This document shows, piece after piece, positions 55,875-64,000 of a stretch of 64,000 nucleotides of DNA. The position numbers and the translations under genes are program-made. The notes beneath the pieces are model-generated. The model had not been told where the DNA came from. It saw only the letters and a list, made by a program, of their open reading frames with translations, and searched no databases. Numbering within the stretch: position 1 is the first letter of the stretch; each line of letters opens with the position of its first letter. Source of the stretch: Sanguibacter suarezii NBRC 16159 (GTDB taxonomy: Bacteria > Actinomycetota > Actinomycetes > Actinomycetales > Cellulomonadaceae); the NCBI RefSeq assembly GCF_001552735.1, contig NZ_BCRT01000001.1, positions 170,695 through 234,694 of the forward strand, read 5' to 3'.

Positions 55875-56135
55875 TCACTGACCGGCCGGCGGGTACGTCT
55901 CGCGGTTCTCGACGACCGTGACGGGCGTGGTCGTGTCGCGACGCTCGACGACCTCGTGGTGCGAGGTGCGGTTGCGCTGGGCGTTCATGATGATCGCCGC
56001 GATGAGCGCGACGACGCCGGCGGCGAGGCAGATGTAGCCGACCATCGTCAGGTCGACCGCCTCGATGCTGTCGCGCACGGCGAAAGCGAGGATGGCGCCG
56101 ACGACGATGAGGAAGATTCCGAGTCCGATACCCAT
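55875..56135 (-). CDS. Small DUF6458-like membrane protein
   Basis: An 86-residue protein with two membrane helices (about 2-18 and 28-50), matching the actinobacterial MGIGLGIFLIVVGAILAFAV...VDLTMVGYICLAAGVVALI family (DUF6458). The polar C-terminal tail contains VVERRDTTTPVTVVENRETYPP. AGGAG lies 7 nt before ATG 56135, which is preferred over an upstream GTG-type start that adds an unrelated 19 residues. It precedes the peptidase gene by 27 bp on the same strand. Function unknown. Confidence 0.82.
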   Translation of the reverse strand: MGIGLGIFLIVVGAILAFAVRDSIEAVDLTMVGYICLAAGVVALIAAIIMNAQRNRTSHHEVVERRDTTTPVTVVENRETYPPAGQ

Positions 56136-56251
56136 GGCGGTGCTCCTGTCAGTTGGACGTTGATGCACGTCAGAGAACTTGTCGAGGTCCACCTTGGCCT
56201 ATGTGCGCCACCTGCGCGCGTCGAGAGTGCGGCGCAGCGGTCGCCGGGGCC

Positions 56252-56257
56252 TACCGT
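56252..56257 (+). promoter_or_regulatory. Leaderless -10 box (TACCGT) of APH(6)-like gene
   Basis: TACCGT, then GGACCCT, then GTG 56265. Confidence 0.55.
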
Positions 56258-56264
56258 GGACCCT

Positions 56265-57221
56265 GTGAACGACCACCGGTGGACCCCGCCCGACCCGGAG
56301 TCCTTCCTGCGGCGCTGGGACCTGCTCCCGGACGGCCCGGCGATCACCACCCCGAGCAGCCACGTCATCCCCGTGCGGTACCGCGGCGCGCCCGCGATGC
56401 TCAAGGTCCCGCGCATCCTGGAGGAGCGCGACGGCGGCCGTCTCATGGTCTGGTGGGCCGGCCGGGGCGCCGCCCCGGTCCTCGTGCACGACGACGACGC
56501 GATCGTCCTCGAGCGCGCCCTCGGTCCGCACTCCCTCACCTGCTGGGCCCTCTCGGACGGTCCGGATGGTGACGACCGGGCCACCCAGGTGCTCTGCGCG
56601 GTGGCGGGCGAGCTGCACGCCACGGGCCGCGCCGTCGGGCTGGCGCGGACGGGCGGGGCTGCGGGAACGAGCGGGGCTGCGGGAACGGGCGGGGCTGCGG
56701 GAGCGGCGAGCGACGCCCCGCCGGAGGGCCTGGTGACGCTCGAGCGCTGGTTCGCGGACCTGCTGGCCGGGACGGCCGGCCACGAGGGTTTCCTGGGACA
56801 GGCGGCCGGCACGGCGCGCGCCCTGCTGGACCACCAGCGGGAGGTGGTGACCCTGCACGGGGACATCCACCACGGCAACGTCCTGGACTTCGGGGACGAG
56901 ACCGCCGCCCGGTGGCGGGCGATCGACCCGAAGTTCCTCGTCGGGGACCGTGCCTTCGACTACGCGAACATCGTGTGCAACCCCAGCCACGACGTCGCCA
57001 GGACACCAGGCCGCCTGGCCCGCCAGGTGTCCGTCATCTGCGCCGCCGCCGGGCTGGACCGCGCCCGGCTGCTGCGCTGGATCGTGGCGTGGACGGGCCT
57101 GTCAGCCACCTGGTACCTCGGCGACACGTGGTTGCCCCACGCCGAGCGTGAGGCAGCCGCTGCCGCCGTGCTCGGCGTCGGGCAGGACGCTCTGGCGCTG
57201 CTGGAGGGCCGGGGCGTGTGA
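56265..57221 (+). CDS. APH(6)/hydroxyurea-resistance-type kinase
   Basis: A 318-residue kinase-like protein resembling streptomycin 6-phosphotransferases and hydroxyurea phosphotransferase. It has an N-terminal nucleotide region (AMLKVPRILEERDGGRLMVWWAGRGAAPVLVHDDDAIVLERA), the catalytic loop VVTLHGDIHHGNVLDFG and the metal site AIDPKFLVGDRAFDYANIVCNP. A short insert of Gly/Ala/Thr repeats (about residues 128-150), coded by three near-identical 18-bp units at 56648-56712, sits where the family has a tight linker. GTG 56265 is set by the promoter. Whether it confers resistance is unknown. Confidence 0.88.
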   Translation: MNDHRWTPPDPESFLRRWDLLPDGPAITTPSSHVIPVRYRGAPAMLKVPRILEERDGGRLMVWWAGRGAAPVLVHDDDAIVLERALGPHSLTCWALSDGPDGDDRATQVLCAVAGELHATGRAVGLARTGGAAGTSGAAGTGGAAGAASDAPPEGLVTLERWFADLLAGTAGHEGFLGQAAGTARALLDHQREVVTLHGDIHHGNVLDFGDETAARWRAIDPKFLVGDRAFDYANIVCNPSHDVARTPGRLARQVSVICAAAGLDRARLLRWIVAWTGLSATWYLGDTWLPHAEREAAAAAVLGVGQDALALLEGRGV

Positions 57222-57285
57222 CCTGCCGCGCCCTGCGCACGCGCGGTGCGGGCGCGGGCGCGGTGGGGGCGCGGGCGCGGGTCGG

Positions 57286-59307
57286 CTAGGAGCGTTCCTT
57301 CTGCGTCGAGAGCTTCTTGAGCATGTCGTTGTACTCGTCCATCTCGACGTCCCCGTCCCGGTCCACCTTGCGGTCCCGGCGGCGCGCGGCACGCTCGTCG
57401 TCCTTGGACCAGGAGAAGGCGACGATGATCGCCAGGAACAAGGTCGGGATCTCCCCCACCCCCCAGGCGATGCCGCCACCGTTCTGCTGGTCGGCGATCG
57501 CCGTGGCCCCCCACGGACGGCCCATGAGGCCGAACCACTCCGGGACCAGGAGGATCTCCCCGGACATGAGCGTCACACCGAAGAAGGCGTGGAAGGCCAT
57601 CGTGGCCAGCAGCAGCAGCAGACGCTGCGCGTGCGGGGGCCGAGAGGGCCCGGGGTCGATGCCGATGAGGGCGTTGGCGAAGAAGTACCCGGCCATCGTG
57701 AAGTGCACCGTCATGAGGATGTGCCCCAGGTGCGTGGACAGCGCGTACTCGAAGGCCGGGGTGTAGTAGAAGACGATCATGGAGCCGGCGAAGTTGATCG
57801 CCGCGACGATCGGGTGGGAGAAGAACCGGCCGTAGCGCGAGTGGATGATCGCCAGGATCCACTCCCGCGGACCCCGGGTGCCGTCCTTGCGGACCGGGAC
57901 CGCGCGCAGCAGAAGCGTCACCGGAGCCGCCGAGACGAGGAAGATCGGCACGACCATCGCCAGGATCATGTGCTGGAGCATGTGCGCGGAGAAGAGCACC
58001 TTGCCGTAGACCACGGGACCGCCGCTGGTCACCCAGAACATGATGATCATGCCCGCCACCCACGAGGCGGTGCGCAGACCCGACCACGAGTCGCCGCGCC
58101 GGTGCAGGCGGATCACCCAGCGCAGGTAGACCACGAGGCCCGCTGCGCAGGCGAAGCCGAGCAGCACGTCCCAGTTCCACTCGGTGAACCAGCTGGAGAA
58201 GGTCGGCTCGTCAGGCAGCTGGCGGCCGGTGATGAGGTAGGCCGGGGTGGGGTCGGCGGGCGGGGCGTTGTCGTCCGGGGGGTTGGTCCCGCCCAGGGCC
58301 ACCGCGACGCCGCTCACCGCGCCCATGAGGATGAGCTCGGCCGCGACCAGGCGCCAGAACAGCCCGGCCACCCGGTCCGTCCCGACCGACAGCTTGCCCA
58401 CGACCCATGTGCGGTGCGCCCAGCCGAGCGCACCGAGGACGAGGAACAGCACGGTCTTGGCGATGACCAGCACCCCGTAGTCGGTGGTCAGCCCGGACCA
58501 GCCACCGAGCCGGACGACCGCGTTGACCACGCCGGACACGGCGACCAGCACGAAGCACCAGGAGGCGATGGGCGAGTAGCGGGCCACCGTGACCGCCAGG
58601 TCCTGCCCGTCCAGCGTCCGCCGGATGCGCAGCACCGCGACGACCGCGAGCGCCCCGATCCACACCGCGGCGCCCACGAGGTGCATGAACATCGCCGAGA
58701 CCGCCAGCTCATGGCTGGTGGATCCCGAGGCGTGGCCCATGAGGGACTGCAGCACCACCGCGGCGAGCGCCGGCACGGACGCCCACACGGCACCGGTCGC
58801 AGTGGAGACGAAGAGGGCGAGCACCGAGGTGAGCCCGGCGAGCAGCGCGATCGCCAGCAGCGCCCGGCCGGAGGGGATCTGGGAGAGGTACACCCCGAGC
58901 TGGTCGCCAAAGCTCTCGCTGCTCAGGGAGAGACCGACGGTGTTGGCCCCGGAGAACACCACGCGGGCCAGCGCGCTGACCGCCCACACCCCCGCGCCGA
59001 TGCCGGCCACCGTCAGGGTCCGGCTGAGCACCGCACCGGGCCGCACGACGAAGGCCGCCAGCACGAGGGCTCCGAGGGTGATGGCCACGGACAGCTCGGA
59101 GGCCACGGTCGTCAGGGGTAGGCCCCACCGCACCACGGTGCCGGGGTCCAGGAGCAGCTGGGGGGCGAAGGCAGCCGAGAACAACCCGCTGACCACCAGC
59201 CCGACCACGGCTGCGGCCACGGCACCCGGGAGCGACCAGGTCAGCGTCCGAGGGGCCCGAGGCACGCGGGGAGGGGTGTCTACGTCGTTCGTCAGTCGTG
59301 CCGTCAC
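57286..59307 (-). CDS. CopD-CtaG fusion: copper resistance D / caa3 oxidase assembly protein
   Basis: A 673-residue membrane protein with about 14-15 helices. The N-terminal half is CopD-like (HELAVSAMFMHLVGAAVWIGALAVVAV, with histidines that could bind copper). The C-terminal half is the CtaG/caa3 assembly domain (KVLFSAHMLQHMILAMVVPIFLVSAAP, HLGHILMTVHFTMAGYFFANALIGIDPGPSRPPHAQRLLLLLATMAFHAFFGVTLM). The fusion is known in actinobacteria and links copper import across the membrane to cytochrome c oxidase assembly. The charged tail after the last helix is short. GTG 59307 is supported by TACCCT 6 nt upstream; GGAAGG could also act as a ribosome site. Confidence 0.9.
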   Translation of the reverse strand: MTARLTNDVDTPPRVPRAPRTLTWSLPGAVAAAVVGLVVSGLFSAAFAPQLLLDPGTVVRWGLPLTTVASELSVAITLGALVLAAFVVRPGAVLSRTLTVAGIGAGVWAVSALARVVFSGANTVGLSLSSESFGDQLGVYLSQIPSGRALLAIALLAGLTSVLALFVSTATGAVWASVPALAAVVLQSLMGHASGSTSHELAVSAMFMHLVGAAVWIGALAVVAVLRIRRTLDGQDLAVTVARYSPIASWCFVLVAVSGVVNAVVRLGGWSGLTTDYGVLVIAKTVLFLVLGALGWAHRTWVVGKLSVGTDRVAGLFWRLVAAELILMGAVSGVAVALGGTNPPDDNAPPADPTPAYLITGRQLPDEPTFSSWFTEWNWDVLLGFACAAGLVVYLRWVIRLHRRGDSWSGLRTASWVAGMIIMFWVTSGGPVVYGKVLFSAHMLQHMILAMVVPIFLVSAAPVTLLLRAVPVRKDGTRGPREWILAIIHSRYGRFFSHPIVAAINFAGSMIVFYYTPAFEYALSTHLGHILMTVHFTMAGYFFANALIGIDPGPSRPPHAQRLLLLLATMAFHAFFGVTLMSGEILLVPEWFGLMGRPWGATAIADQQNGGGIAWGVGEIPTLFLAIIVAFSWSKDDERAARRRDRKVDRDGDVEMDEYNDMLKKLSTQKERS

Positions 59308-59313
59308 CCTTCC

Positions 59314-59319
59314 AGGGTA
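59314..59319 (-). promoter_or_regulatory. -10 box (TACCCT) of CopD-CtaG gene
   Basis: TACCCT on the minus strand, then GGAAGG, then GTG 59307; leaderless spacing. Confidence 0.5.
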
Positions 59320-59434
59320 GTTCCCCCGCCCGCCGCGAAAAACCGCCGCTGCGAGACCATCCTCTGAGCAGCTCTGCGCACTGTCACGGGTCGCTGCCAT
59401 ACTGAATCACCCAGTGATGAAAGGTGCGTCCCGC

Positions 59435-60433
59435 ATGAGTTCAGGCCAAGGCAGCATCTCACCCACCGACCTCGACCAGGCCAAGGTGCTGCTGGCGCGC
59501 GTCGCTGCGGTCTTCGACCAGCGCGTCGTCGGGCAGGAACCGTTGCGGACCGCGCTGGTGAGCTCCCTGATCTGCGGTGGGCACATCTTGCTGGAGTCCG
59601 TCCCCGGGCTCGCCAAGACGACGGCCGCGGAGACCCTCGCCGCCGCCGTGGGCGGCAGCTTCCACCGCATCCAGTGCACCCCGGACCTCATGCCGAACGA
59701 CATCGTCGGCACCCAGATCTACAACTACGGCACCGGGTCGTTCACCACGCAGCTGGGACCGGTGCACGCCAACCTCGTGCTGCTGGACGAGATCAACCGC
59801 TCGAGCGCCAAGACGCAGTCGGCGATGCTCGAGGCGATGCAGGAGCGTCAGACCTCCATCGGCGGGGTCGAGTACCCGTTGCCGGACCCGTTCATGGTGC
59901 TGGCCACCCAGAACCCCATCGAGGAGGAGGGCACCTACGTCCTCCCCGAGGCGCAGATGGACCGCTTCCTCATGAAGGAGGTGCTCACCTACCCCGCGGC
60001 CAACTACGAGGTCGAGATCCTCGAACGGATCTCCTCCGGCCGCCAGAGCGCCCCCATCACGGTCCAGCCGATCAGCCTCGACGACGTCCGCTTCCTCCAG
60101 CGCCTGGTCGACGACGTCTACGTCGACGCCTCCATCAAGCGGTACATCGTCGACGTCATCAACACCAGCCGCTTCTCCGGCCCGCGCCCCATCCAAGGGC
60201 TGTCCACCCACATCCGGGTGGGCGCGAGCCCGCGCGGGTCGATCGCCCTCATGCGGGTGGCCCAGGCGCTGGCCATCCAGGCCGGGCGCAGCTTTGTCAT
60301 CCCCGACGACGTCAAGGCCGTGCGCTACTCGGTGCTGCGTCACCGCCTGGTGCGCACCTTCGACGCGCTGGCCAACAACGTCCAGCCCGAGCAGCTCATC
60401 GACGCGATCTTCGACGCCGTCCCCACCCCCTGA
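59435..60433 (+). CDS. MoxR-type AAA+ ATPase
   Basis: A 332-residue MoxR ATPase, a chaperone-like AAA+ that works with VWA proteins in maturing protein complexes. The Walker A region is modified as usual for the family (LLESVPGLAKTT), Walker B is VLLDEINRSSAKTQSAMLEAM, sensor 1 is VLATQNPIEEEGTYVLPEAQMDRF, and the lid domain ends the protein. Starts at GTG 59414, ATG 59417 and ATG 59435 are all in frame; I chose 59435 with AAAGG upstream, with low certainty. It heads an operon with DUF58 and VWA genes. Confidence 0.92.
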   Translation: MSSGQGSISPTDLDQAKVLLARVAAVFDQRVVGQEPLRTALVSSLICGGHILLESVPGLAKTTAAETLAAAVGGSFHRIQCTPDLMPNDIVGTQIYNYGTGSFTTQLGPVHANLVLLDEINRSSAKTQSAMLEAMQERQTSIGGVEYPLPDPFMVLATQNPIEEEGTYVLPEAQMDRFLMKEVLTYPAANYEVEILERISSGRQSAPITVQPISLDDVRFLQRLVDDVYVDASIKRYIVDVINTSRFSGPRPIQGLSTHIRVGASPRGSIALMRVAQALAIQAGRSFVIPDDVKAVRYSVLRHRLVRTFDALANNVQPEQLIDAIFDAVPTP

Positions 60434-60450
60434 GGCGACCAGGCACCGAC

Positions 60451-61350
60451 ATGAACGACATCTCCCGGCTGGCGCAGGTGCGAGCTCGTCTCGAGCTGCC
60501 GTTGGCGCGCCGTGCCGCGGGGATGCTCGAGGGACGGCACCGGTCCCTGCTCAAGGGGCACGGGCAGGACTTTGACGACCTATCCCTGTACTCCCCCGGG
60601 GACGACGTGGGAGACGTCGACTGGAAGGCCAGCGCGCGGGCGGGGATCCCGATCATCCGGCGCTTCGTGCGCCAGTCCAACCTCAACCTCGTGCTCGTCG
60701 TGGACACCGGGCGCAACATGGCTGCCCTGGCCGCCGGCGGGCAGGAGAAGTCCGAGGTTGCCGTGTTCATGGCCTCGCTCGTGGCGTACCTGGCCCGGGA
60801 CCGCGGCGACCGGGTCGCGATGGTCGCCGGCGACGCCGAACGCCTCATCCAGCGGCCCCCGCGCTCGAGCACCCAGGAGCTCGAGCTCATGCTCCACATG
60901 ATCGCCGGCTGCTACGACATCGACGCCCCGCCGAGCGACCTCAACCGTCCCCTCGAACGGGCGATGAACGCCTTCCAGCGACGGTCGCTCATGATGATCG
61001 TCACCGACGAGGCCCGCCCCGAGCCGGGCCACGAGAGGCTGCTGCGCCAGCTGCGGGTACGCCACGAGGTCATGGTGCTGGCCGTGGCGGACGCCTCCGC
61101 GCTGACCCTCACCGGCGGCCCCACCCACAAGCCCGTGCGCGACGTCGACGCCGACCTCCAGCTGCCGCCCTACCTCCAGCAGCGGCGCGCCCTGCAGCAC
61201 TCCGGCGACCAGGTGGTCCAGGCCCGCCGTCACCTCGTGGCCGAGCTGCTGCGCCGGCAGCAGATCCAGGGCATGGTCGCCGACAGCTCCGACCATGCCA
61301 TCACCCAGTTCATCGACCTGCTGGGGAGGCAACGCCGTGCCCATCGATGA
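60451..61350 (+). CDS. DUF58 protein of the MoxR operon
   Basis: A 299-residue protein of the DUF58 family, the usual partner of MoxR. The signature SLYSPGDDVGDVDWKASARAGIPIIRRFVRQSNLNLVLVVDTGRNM joins a conserved motif to the first strand of a VWA-like fold, in which the MIDAS-type residues are altered (DTGRNM). No membrane helix is seen, unlike many DUF58 proteins. ATG 60451 lies 18 bp after the moxR stop; the next gene starts inside its 3' end. Confidence 0.88.
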   Translation: MNDISRLAQVRARLELPLARRAAGMLEGRHRSLLKGHGQDFDDLSLYSPGDDVGDVDWKASARAGIPIIRRFVRQSNLNLVLVVDTGRNMAALAAGGQEKSEVAVFMASLVAYLARDRGDRVAMVAGDAERLIQRPPRSSTQELELMLHMIAGCYDIDAPPSDLNRPLERAMNAFQRRSLMMIVTDEARPEPGHERLLRQLRVRHEVMVLAVADASALTLTGGPTHKPVRDVDADLQLPPYLQQRRALQHSGDQVVQARRHLVAELLRRQQIQGMVADSSDHAITQFIDLLGRQRRAHR

Positions 61351-61825
61351 CATCGTCGCTCCCATGGACTTCAGCGCGTGGTGGACCATCACCGGCATCG
61401 CGCTCATCGTGGTGGTCGCCGCCTGGCTGGTCTTCGTCTTCGTCCACACCCGCCACCGCCCCACCGAGAGCGCCCTGCCGCCCGCGCCACCGCCGTCCGC
61501 CTACGCCGCAGGCGGGGACCCCTTCGTGGACCTGCGCCTGAAGTACCTCGCCCAGGTCGACGAGGCAGACCGGGCGTTCACCGCCCACGAGATCGACGTC
61601 CGTGAGCTGCACCTGCGCCTGAGCGCGATCGTGCGGGAGTTCGCCGGGCTGCGCCGTGGGGTGGACACGACCGTGATGACCTTGACCGACATCGAGCACC
61701 TCGCCGGCGCCGGACGGCTCGCCAACCTCATCGCGGGGTACTACCAGCCGGCGTTCTCCAAGGACAGCCCGGACTCCGGAGCCCAGAGCGTCGACGGCGC
61801 CCGGACGGTGATCTCCTCATGGTGA
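61337..61825 (+). CDS. Small membrane protein of the MoxR operon
   Basis: A 162-residue protein with one membrane helix (about 12-33), a proline-rich stretch and a helical domain (FVDLRLKYLAQVDEADRAFTAHEIDVRELHLRLSAIVREFAGLRRGVDTTVMTL). It fits the position of the DUF4381-like small proteins found between DUF58 and VWA genes in MoxR operons, but the family assignment is uncertain. GTG 61337 has GGGGAGG 7 nt upstream, and the gene overlaps the DUF58 gene by 14 bp and the next gene by 7 bp. Confidence 0.78.
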   Translation: MPIDDIVAPMDFSAWWTITGIALIVVVAAWLVFVFVHTRHRPTESALPPAPPPSAYAAGGDPFVDLRLKYLAQVDEADRAFTAHEIDVRELHLRLSAIVREFAGLRRGVDTTVMTLTDIEHLAGAGRLANLIAGYYQPAFSKDSPDSGAQSVDGARTVISSW

Positions 61826-62907
61826 GCCCCGCAACGGAGCAGATCCAGGCAGCGGAACAGGTCCTCGCCGCCGACGAGGTCATGTCCTCGATCGCCTGGC
61901 CGTGGCTCATCGCGGTCGTCGTCGTGGTGGTGGCTGTGGCCGGCGCCCTGGCCTGGTACTTCGCGCGCAACCCCAAGGCGAAGCCGCACGAGGAAGCCGT
62001 GTGGGTCGCCAACTCCGACTACGTCGACCAGATACCGCAGTTCCGGTCCTGGGTACGCCGCTACCGCGCGCTGCAGTGGGTCGGCATCGGTGCGCTCGCC
62101 CTGGCCGCGCTGGCGACGGCGTTCATCGCCGCCCGCCCCGTGGACATCACCGTGTCCAACTCCAAGCTCGCCACCCGGGACATCGTCCTCTGCCTCGACG
62201 TGTCCGGGTCGATGATCGAGTACGACATGGAGATGGTCGACGTGTTCTCCGAGCTGGTGGACAGCTTCGAGGGCGAACGCATCGCGCTGTCGATCTTCAA
62301 CTCCACCTCCCGCACGGTCTTCCCCCTCACCGACGACTACGCCCTGGTCCTGGACGAGCTCGAGGCGGCGAAAGCCGCTCTCAACCCCGAGATCCTCTAC
62401 TCCGAGGACGAGGCGCTCATCGACCAGTACCTGCTGTTCTCCGCCGGCACCCTGGGCACCTCCGAAGGGTCCTCACTCATCGGCGACGGGCTGGCGAACT
62501 GCGCCCTGCAGTTCGACGCGACCGAGACCGAGCGCTCCCGCTCGATCATCCTGGCCACCGACAACGAGGTCATGGGCACCCCGATCTACACGCTGCAGGA
62601 GGCTGTGGACTTCACCCAGGAGCGGGGCATCTCGATCAACGCCCTGTACGGCGCGGGTGACTTCGGCGGGAACGCCAGCTACGCGAGCGAGTACCAGACC
62701 GCCATCGAGGGCGCCGGTGGCCTCTACTACTACAGCGACGACCCGGAGGCGGTCGAGGCGATGGTCGATGAGGTCCAGGCCCAGCAGGCCATCGACCTCG
62801 ACGCAGCCCCGGAGGTCACCTCGACCGACAAGGCCGGACCGTGGTTCGCCTGGGTGCTGGTCGCGGTGGTCGCGCTCGTCGTCGTGCAATGGAGGTTGCG
62901 CGAATGA
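61819..62907 (+). CDS. VWA-domain membrane protein (first)
   Basis: A 362-residue protein with membrane helices at about 26-48 and 87-107, a von Willebrand A domain (about 118-320) exposed between membrane segments, and a final helix (about 343-358). The MIDAS motif DVSGSM is complete, with the threonine and aspartate partners in GTSEGSS and ILATDNEV. VWA proteins in MoxR operons bind metal-dependent protein ligands. ATG 61819 overlaps the previous gene; ATGA joins it to the next. Confidence 0.9.
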   Translation: MVSPATEQIQAAEQVLAADEVMSSIAWPWLIAVVVVVVAVAGALAWYFARNPKAKPHEEAVWVANSDYVDQIPQFRSWVRRYRALQWVGIGALALAALATAFIAARPVDITVSNSKLATRDIVLCLDVSGSMIEYDMEMVDVFSELVDSFEGERIALSIFNSTSRTVFPLTDDYALVLDELEAAKAALNPEILYSEDEALIDQYLLFSAGTLGTSEGSSLIGDGLANCALQFDATETERSRSIILATDNEVMGTPIYTLQEAVDFTQERGISINALYGAGDFGGNASYASEYQTAIEGAGGLYYYSDDPEAVEAMVDEVQAQQAIDLDAAPEVTSTDKAGPWFAWVLVAVVALVVVQWRLRE

Positions 62908-63929
62908 TCCTGCAGCCTCTCCTCCCGGTCCCGGTGCTCGCCGTCGTCCTCGGCGCTCTGTTCGCGCTGACCGCCACGCTCGCGGTCAAGGGTTGGCGCC
63001 AGGGCACCACGACCGGACACCAGCAGGCCTGGGCCTGGCTGCGCCGCTCCGCGATCGTGGCCGTCGTCGCGGTCATCGGGCTCGGCCCCAGCCTGCCGCG
63101 CACGAGCATGGACACCTCGGTCAGCGCGGTCGACGTGTTCTTCGTGGTCGACCGCACCGGGTCGATGGCCGCGGAGGACTACGACGGCGCCAAGCCCCGC
63201 CTGGACGGCGTGCGCGCGGACATCACCTCTCTGGTCGCCGACGTGCCCGGCGCGCGCTACTCGGTCATCTCCTTCGACTCCGAGGCGAGCCGGCAGCTGC
63301 CGCTGACCACCGACGCCCGGGCGGTGAACACCTGGACCCAGACGATGGACCGGGAGGTGACCTCACGTTCCCGCGGCTCCCTGGTGGACCGCCCGCTGGA
63401 CGCGCTGAGCCGGGCGCTGACCGGCGCCGCGGAGCAGCACCCGGCCAACATCCGCCTGGTGTTCTTCCTCACCGACGGCGAGAACACCGCCGACGGTCAG
63501 CGCAGGTCCTTCGCCGACCTGGCCCCGCTCATCGACTCCGGCGCGGTCCTGGGCTACGGCACAGAGGCGGGCGGCCGGATGAAGGAGTACGCGCTGGCCC
63601 CTGACGGCAACGGCACCGAAGGGTCCTACATCAAGGACATGAGCCTGCCCGGCACCCCCGACGCGCTGTCGGTCTACGACCCGGTCGAGCTCGCCGCGCT
63701 GGCCGACGAGCTGGGCGTGGAGTTCATCCACCGCACCTCCCCCGCCGCGACCGCGGAGCTGGTGGCCGGGATCGACCCGGACCAGATCGCCGCTGACGGC
63801 CGCCGCGCGCTGACGTCGTACCAGATGCTGCTGTGGCCCTTCGCGCTGGTGCTGGCCGCGCTGCTCGCCCTCGAGGCCGCAGCCGGTGGGCGTCACCTCG
63901 GACGCAAGGTGGGAGTCGAGCATGCCTGA
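62904..63929 (+). CDS. VWA-domain membrane protein (second)
   Basis: A 341-residue homologue of the preceding gene: helices at about 8-27 and 48-66, a VWA domain (about 76-290) and a final helix (about 310-330). Its MIDAS reads DRTGSM, with the first aspartate and the later FLTDGEN kept, so metal binding is likely although the second position differs from the first copy's DVSGSM. The paired VWA genes probably arose by duplication and may form a heteromeric complex on the membrane. ATG 62904 overlaps the previous stop. Confidence 0.9.
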   Translation: MILQPLLPVPVLAVVLGALFALTATLAVKGWRQGTTTGHQQAWAWLRRSAIVAVVAVIGLGPSLPRTSMDTSVSAVDVFFVVDRTGSMAAEDYDGAKPRLDGVRADITSLVADVPGARYSVISFDSEASRQLPLTTDARAVNTWTQTMDREVTSRSRGSLVDRPLDALSRALTGAAEQHPANIRLVFFLTDGENTADGQRRSFADLAPLIDSGAVLGYGTEAGGRMKEYALAPDGNGTEGSYIKDMSLPGTPDALSVYDPVELAALADELGVEFIHRTSPAATAELVAGIDPDQIAADGRRALTSYQMLLWPFALVLAALLALEAAAGGRHLGRKVGVEHA

Positions 63930-64000
63930 GCTCAACAACGCTGACCTGCCCGCGAAGGTGTCCGCACGGACCCCCACGCCGACCGACCGGCGGGCGGCCC
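63922..64000 (+). CDS. Start of a further MoxR-operon gene, cut by window end
   Basis: Only 26 codons are visible (MPELNNADLPAKVSARTP onward). ATG 63922 overlaps the previous stop by 8 bp and GGGAG lies 7 nt upstream, so it is the next gene of the operon. Too little is present to name it; in similar operons a TPR or transmembrane protein follows the VWA pair. Confidence 0.65.
   Translation, partial: MPELNNADLPAKVSARTPTPTDRRAA

Overview
The window is high-GC DNA, densely coding on both strands, with many GTG starts and actinobacterial marker families (DUF3151, HspR-type HAIR operator, SigA-like TANNNT -10 boxes, HtaA haem domains, DUF6458). Together with a cellobiose phosphorylase under a CebR-like box, an anaerobic ribonucleotide reductase and a chemoreceptor, this suggests a facultatively anaerobic, probably motile, cellulose- or oligosaccharide-using member of the Micrococcales, near Sanguibacter/Cellulomonas. 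The genus is an inference from gene content, not a database result. No phage, insertion sequence, CRISPR array or rRNA was seen; there is one tRNA.

Layout. 1-5 kb: purA (cut by the left edge), a DUF3151 gene, and a partner-switching module made of a PAS-GAF-PP2C-HATPase protein flanked by two STAS anti-anti-sigma genes. 5-10 kb: purT-trmH-like-fba, then dedA and a NagD-like HAD phosphatase. 10-14 kb: a sortase-anchored, three-HtaA-domain haem protein with IdeR/DtxR-like boxes upstream. 14-18 kb: LemA, a small membrane protein, pyrE, an SDR and exonuclease III. 18-27 kb: a septum-formation-type membrane protein, a chemoreceptor, clpB with a HAIR operator, nrdDG with NrdR boxes, and an LppM-like lipoprotein. 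27-36 kb: an alpha/beta hydrolase and a complete Mrp cation/proton antiporter operon (mrpA-B fused, C, D, E, F, G). 36-40 kb: dcd, a TM2 protein, tRNA-Gly(CCC), and an unusual exonuclease-BRCT-TerD fusion. 40-44 kb: GH94 cellobiose phosphorylase plus aldose 1-epimerase. 44-50 kb: SprT-like, pirin and DinB-like proteins, a cluster of DnaA boxes, a TetR regulator next to a haem oxygenase, and a TipA-type MerR regulator. 50-57 kb: two antibiotic-kinase-like proteins, a Gph-type phosphatase, an NHL-thioredoxin protein and an S9 peptidase. 57-64 kb: a CopD-CtaG fusion and a MoxR-DUF58-VWA-VWA operon running off the right edge.

Three features stand out. (1) A 66-74 bp near-perfect palindromic element occurs three times (near 10.0, 40.2 and 50.8 kb). 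Its diverged copy carries compensatory changes in both arms, and each copy holds four evenly spaced copies of one decamer. (2) Six DnaA-box-like sites sit within 160 bp at 45.7-45.8 kb, far from any dnaA/dnaN. (3) The TetR gene and the adjacent haem oxygenase gene carry matching operator halves, pointing to one haem-responsive switch. More broadly, at least a dozen genes have a TANNNT box 6-7 nt before the start codon, so leaderless transcription looks common here.
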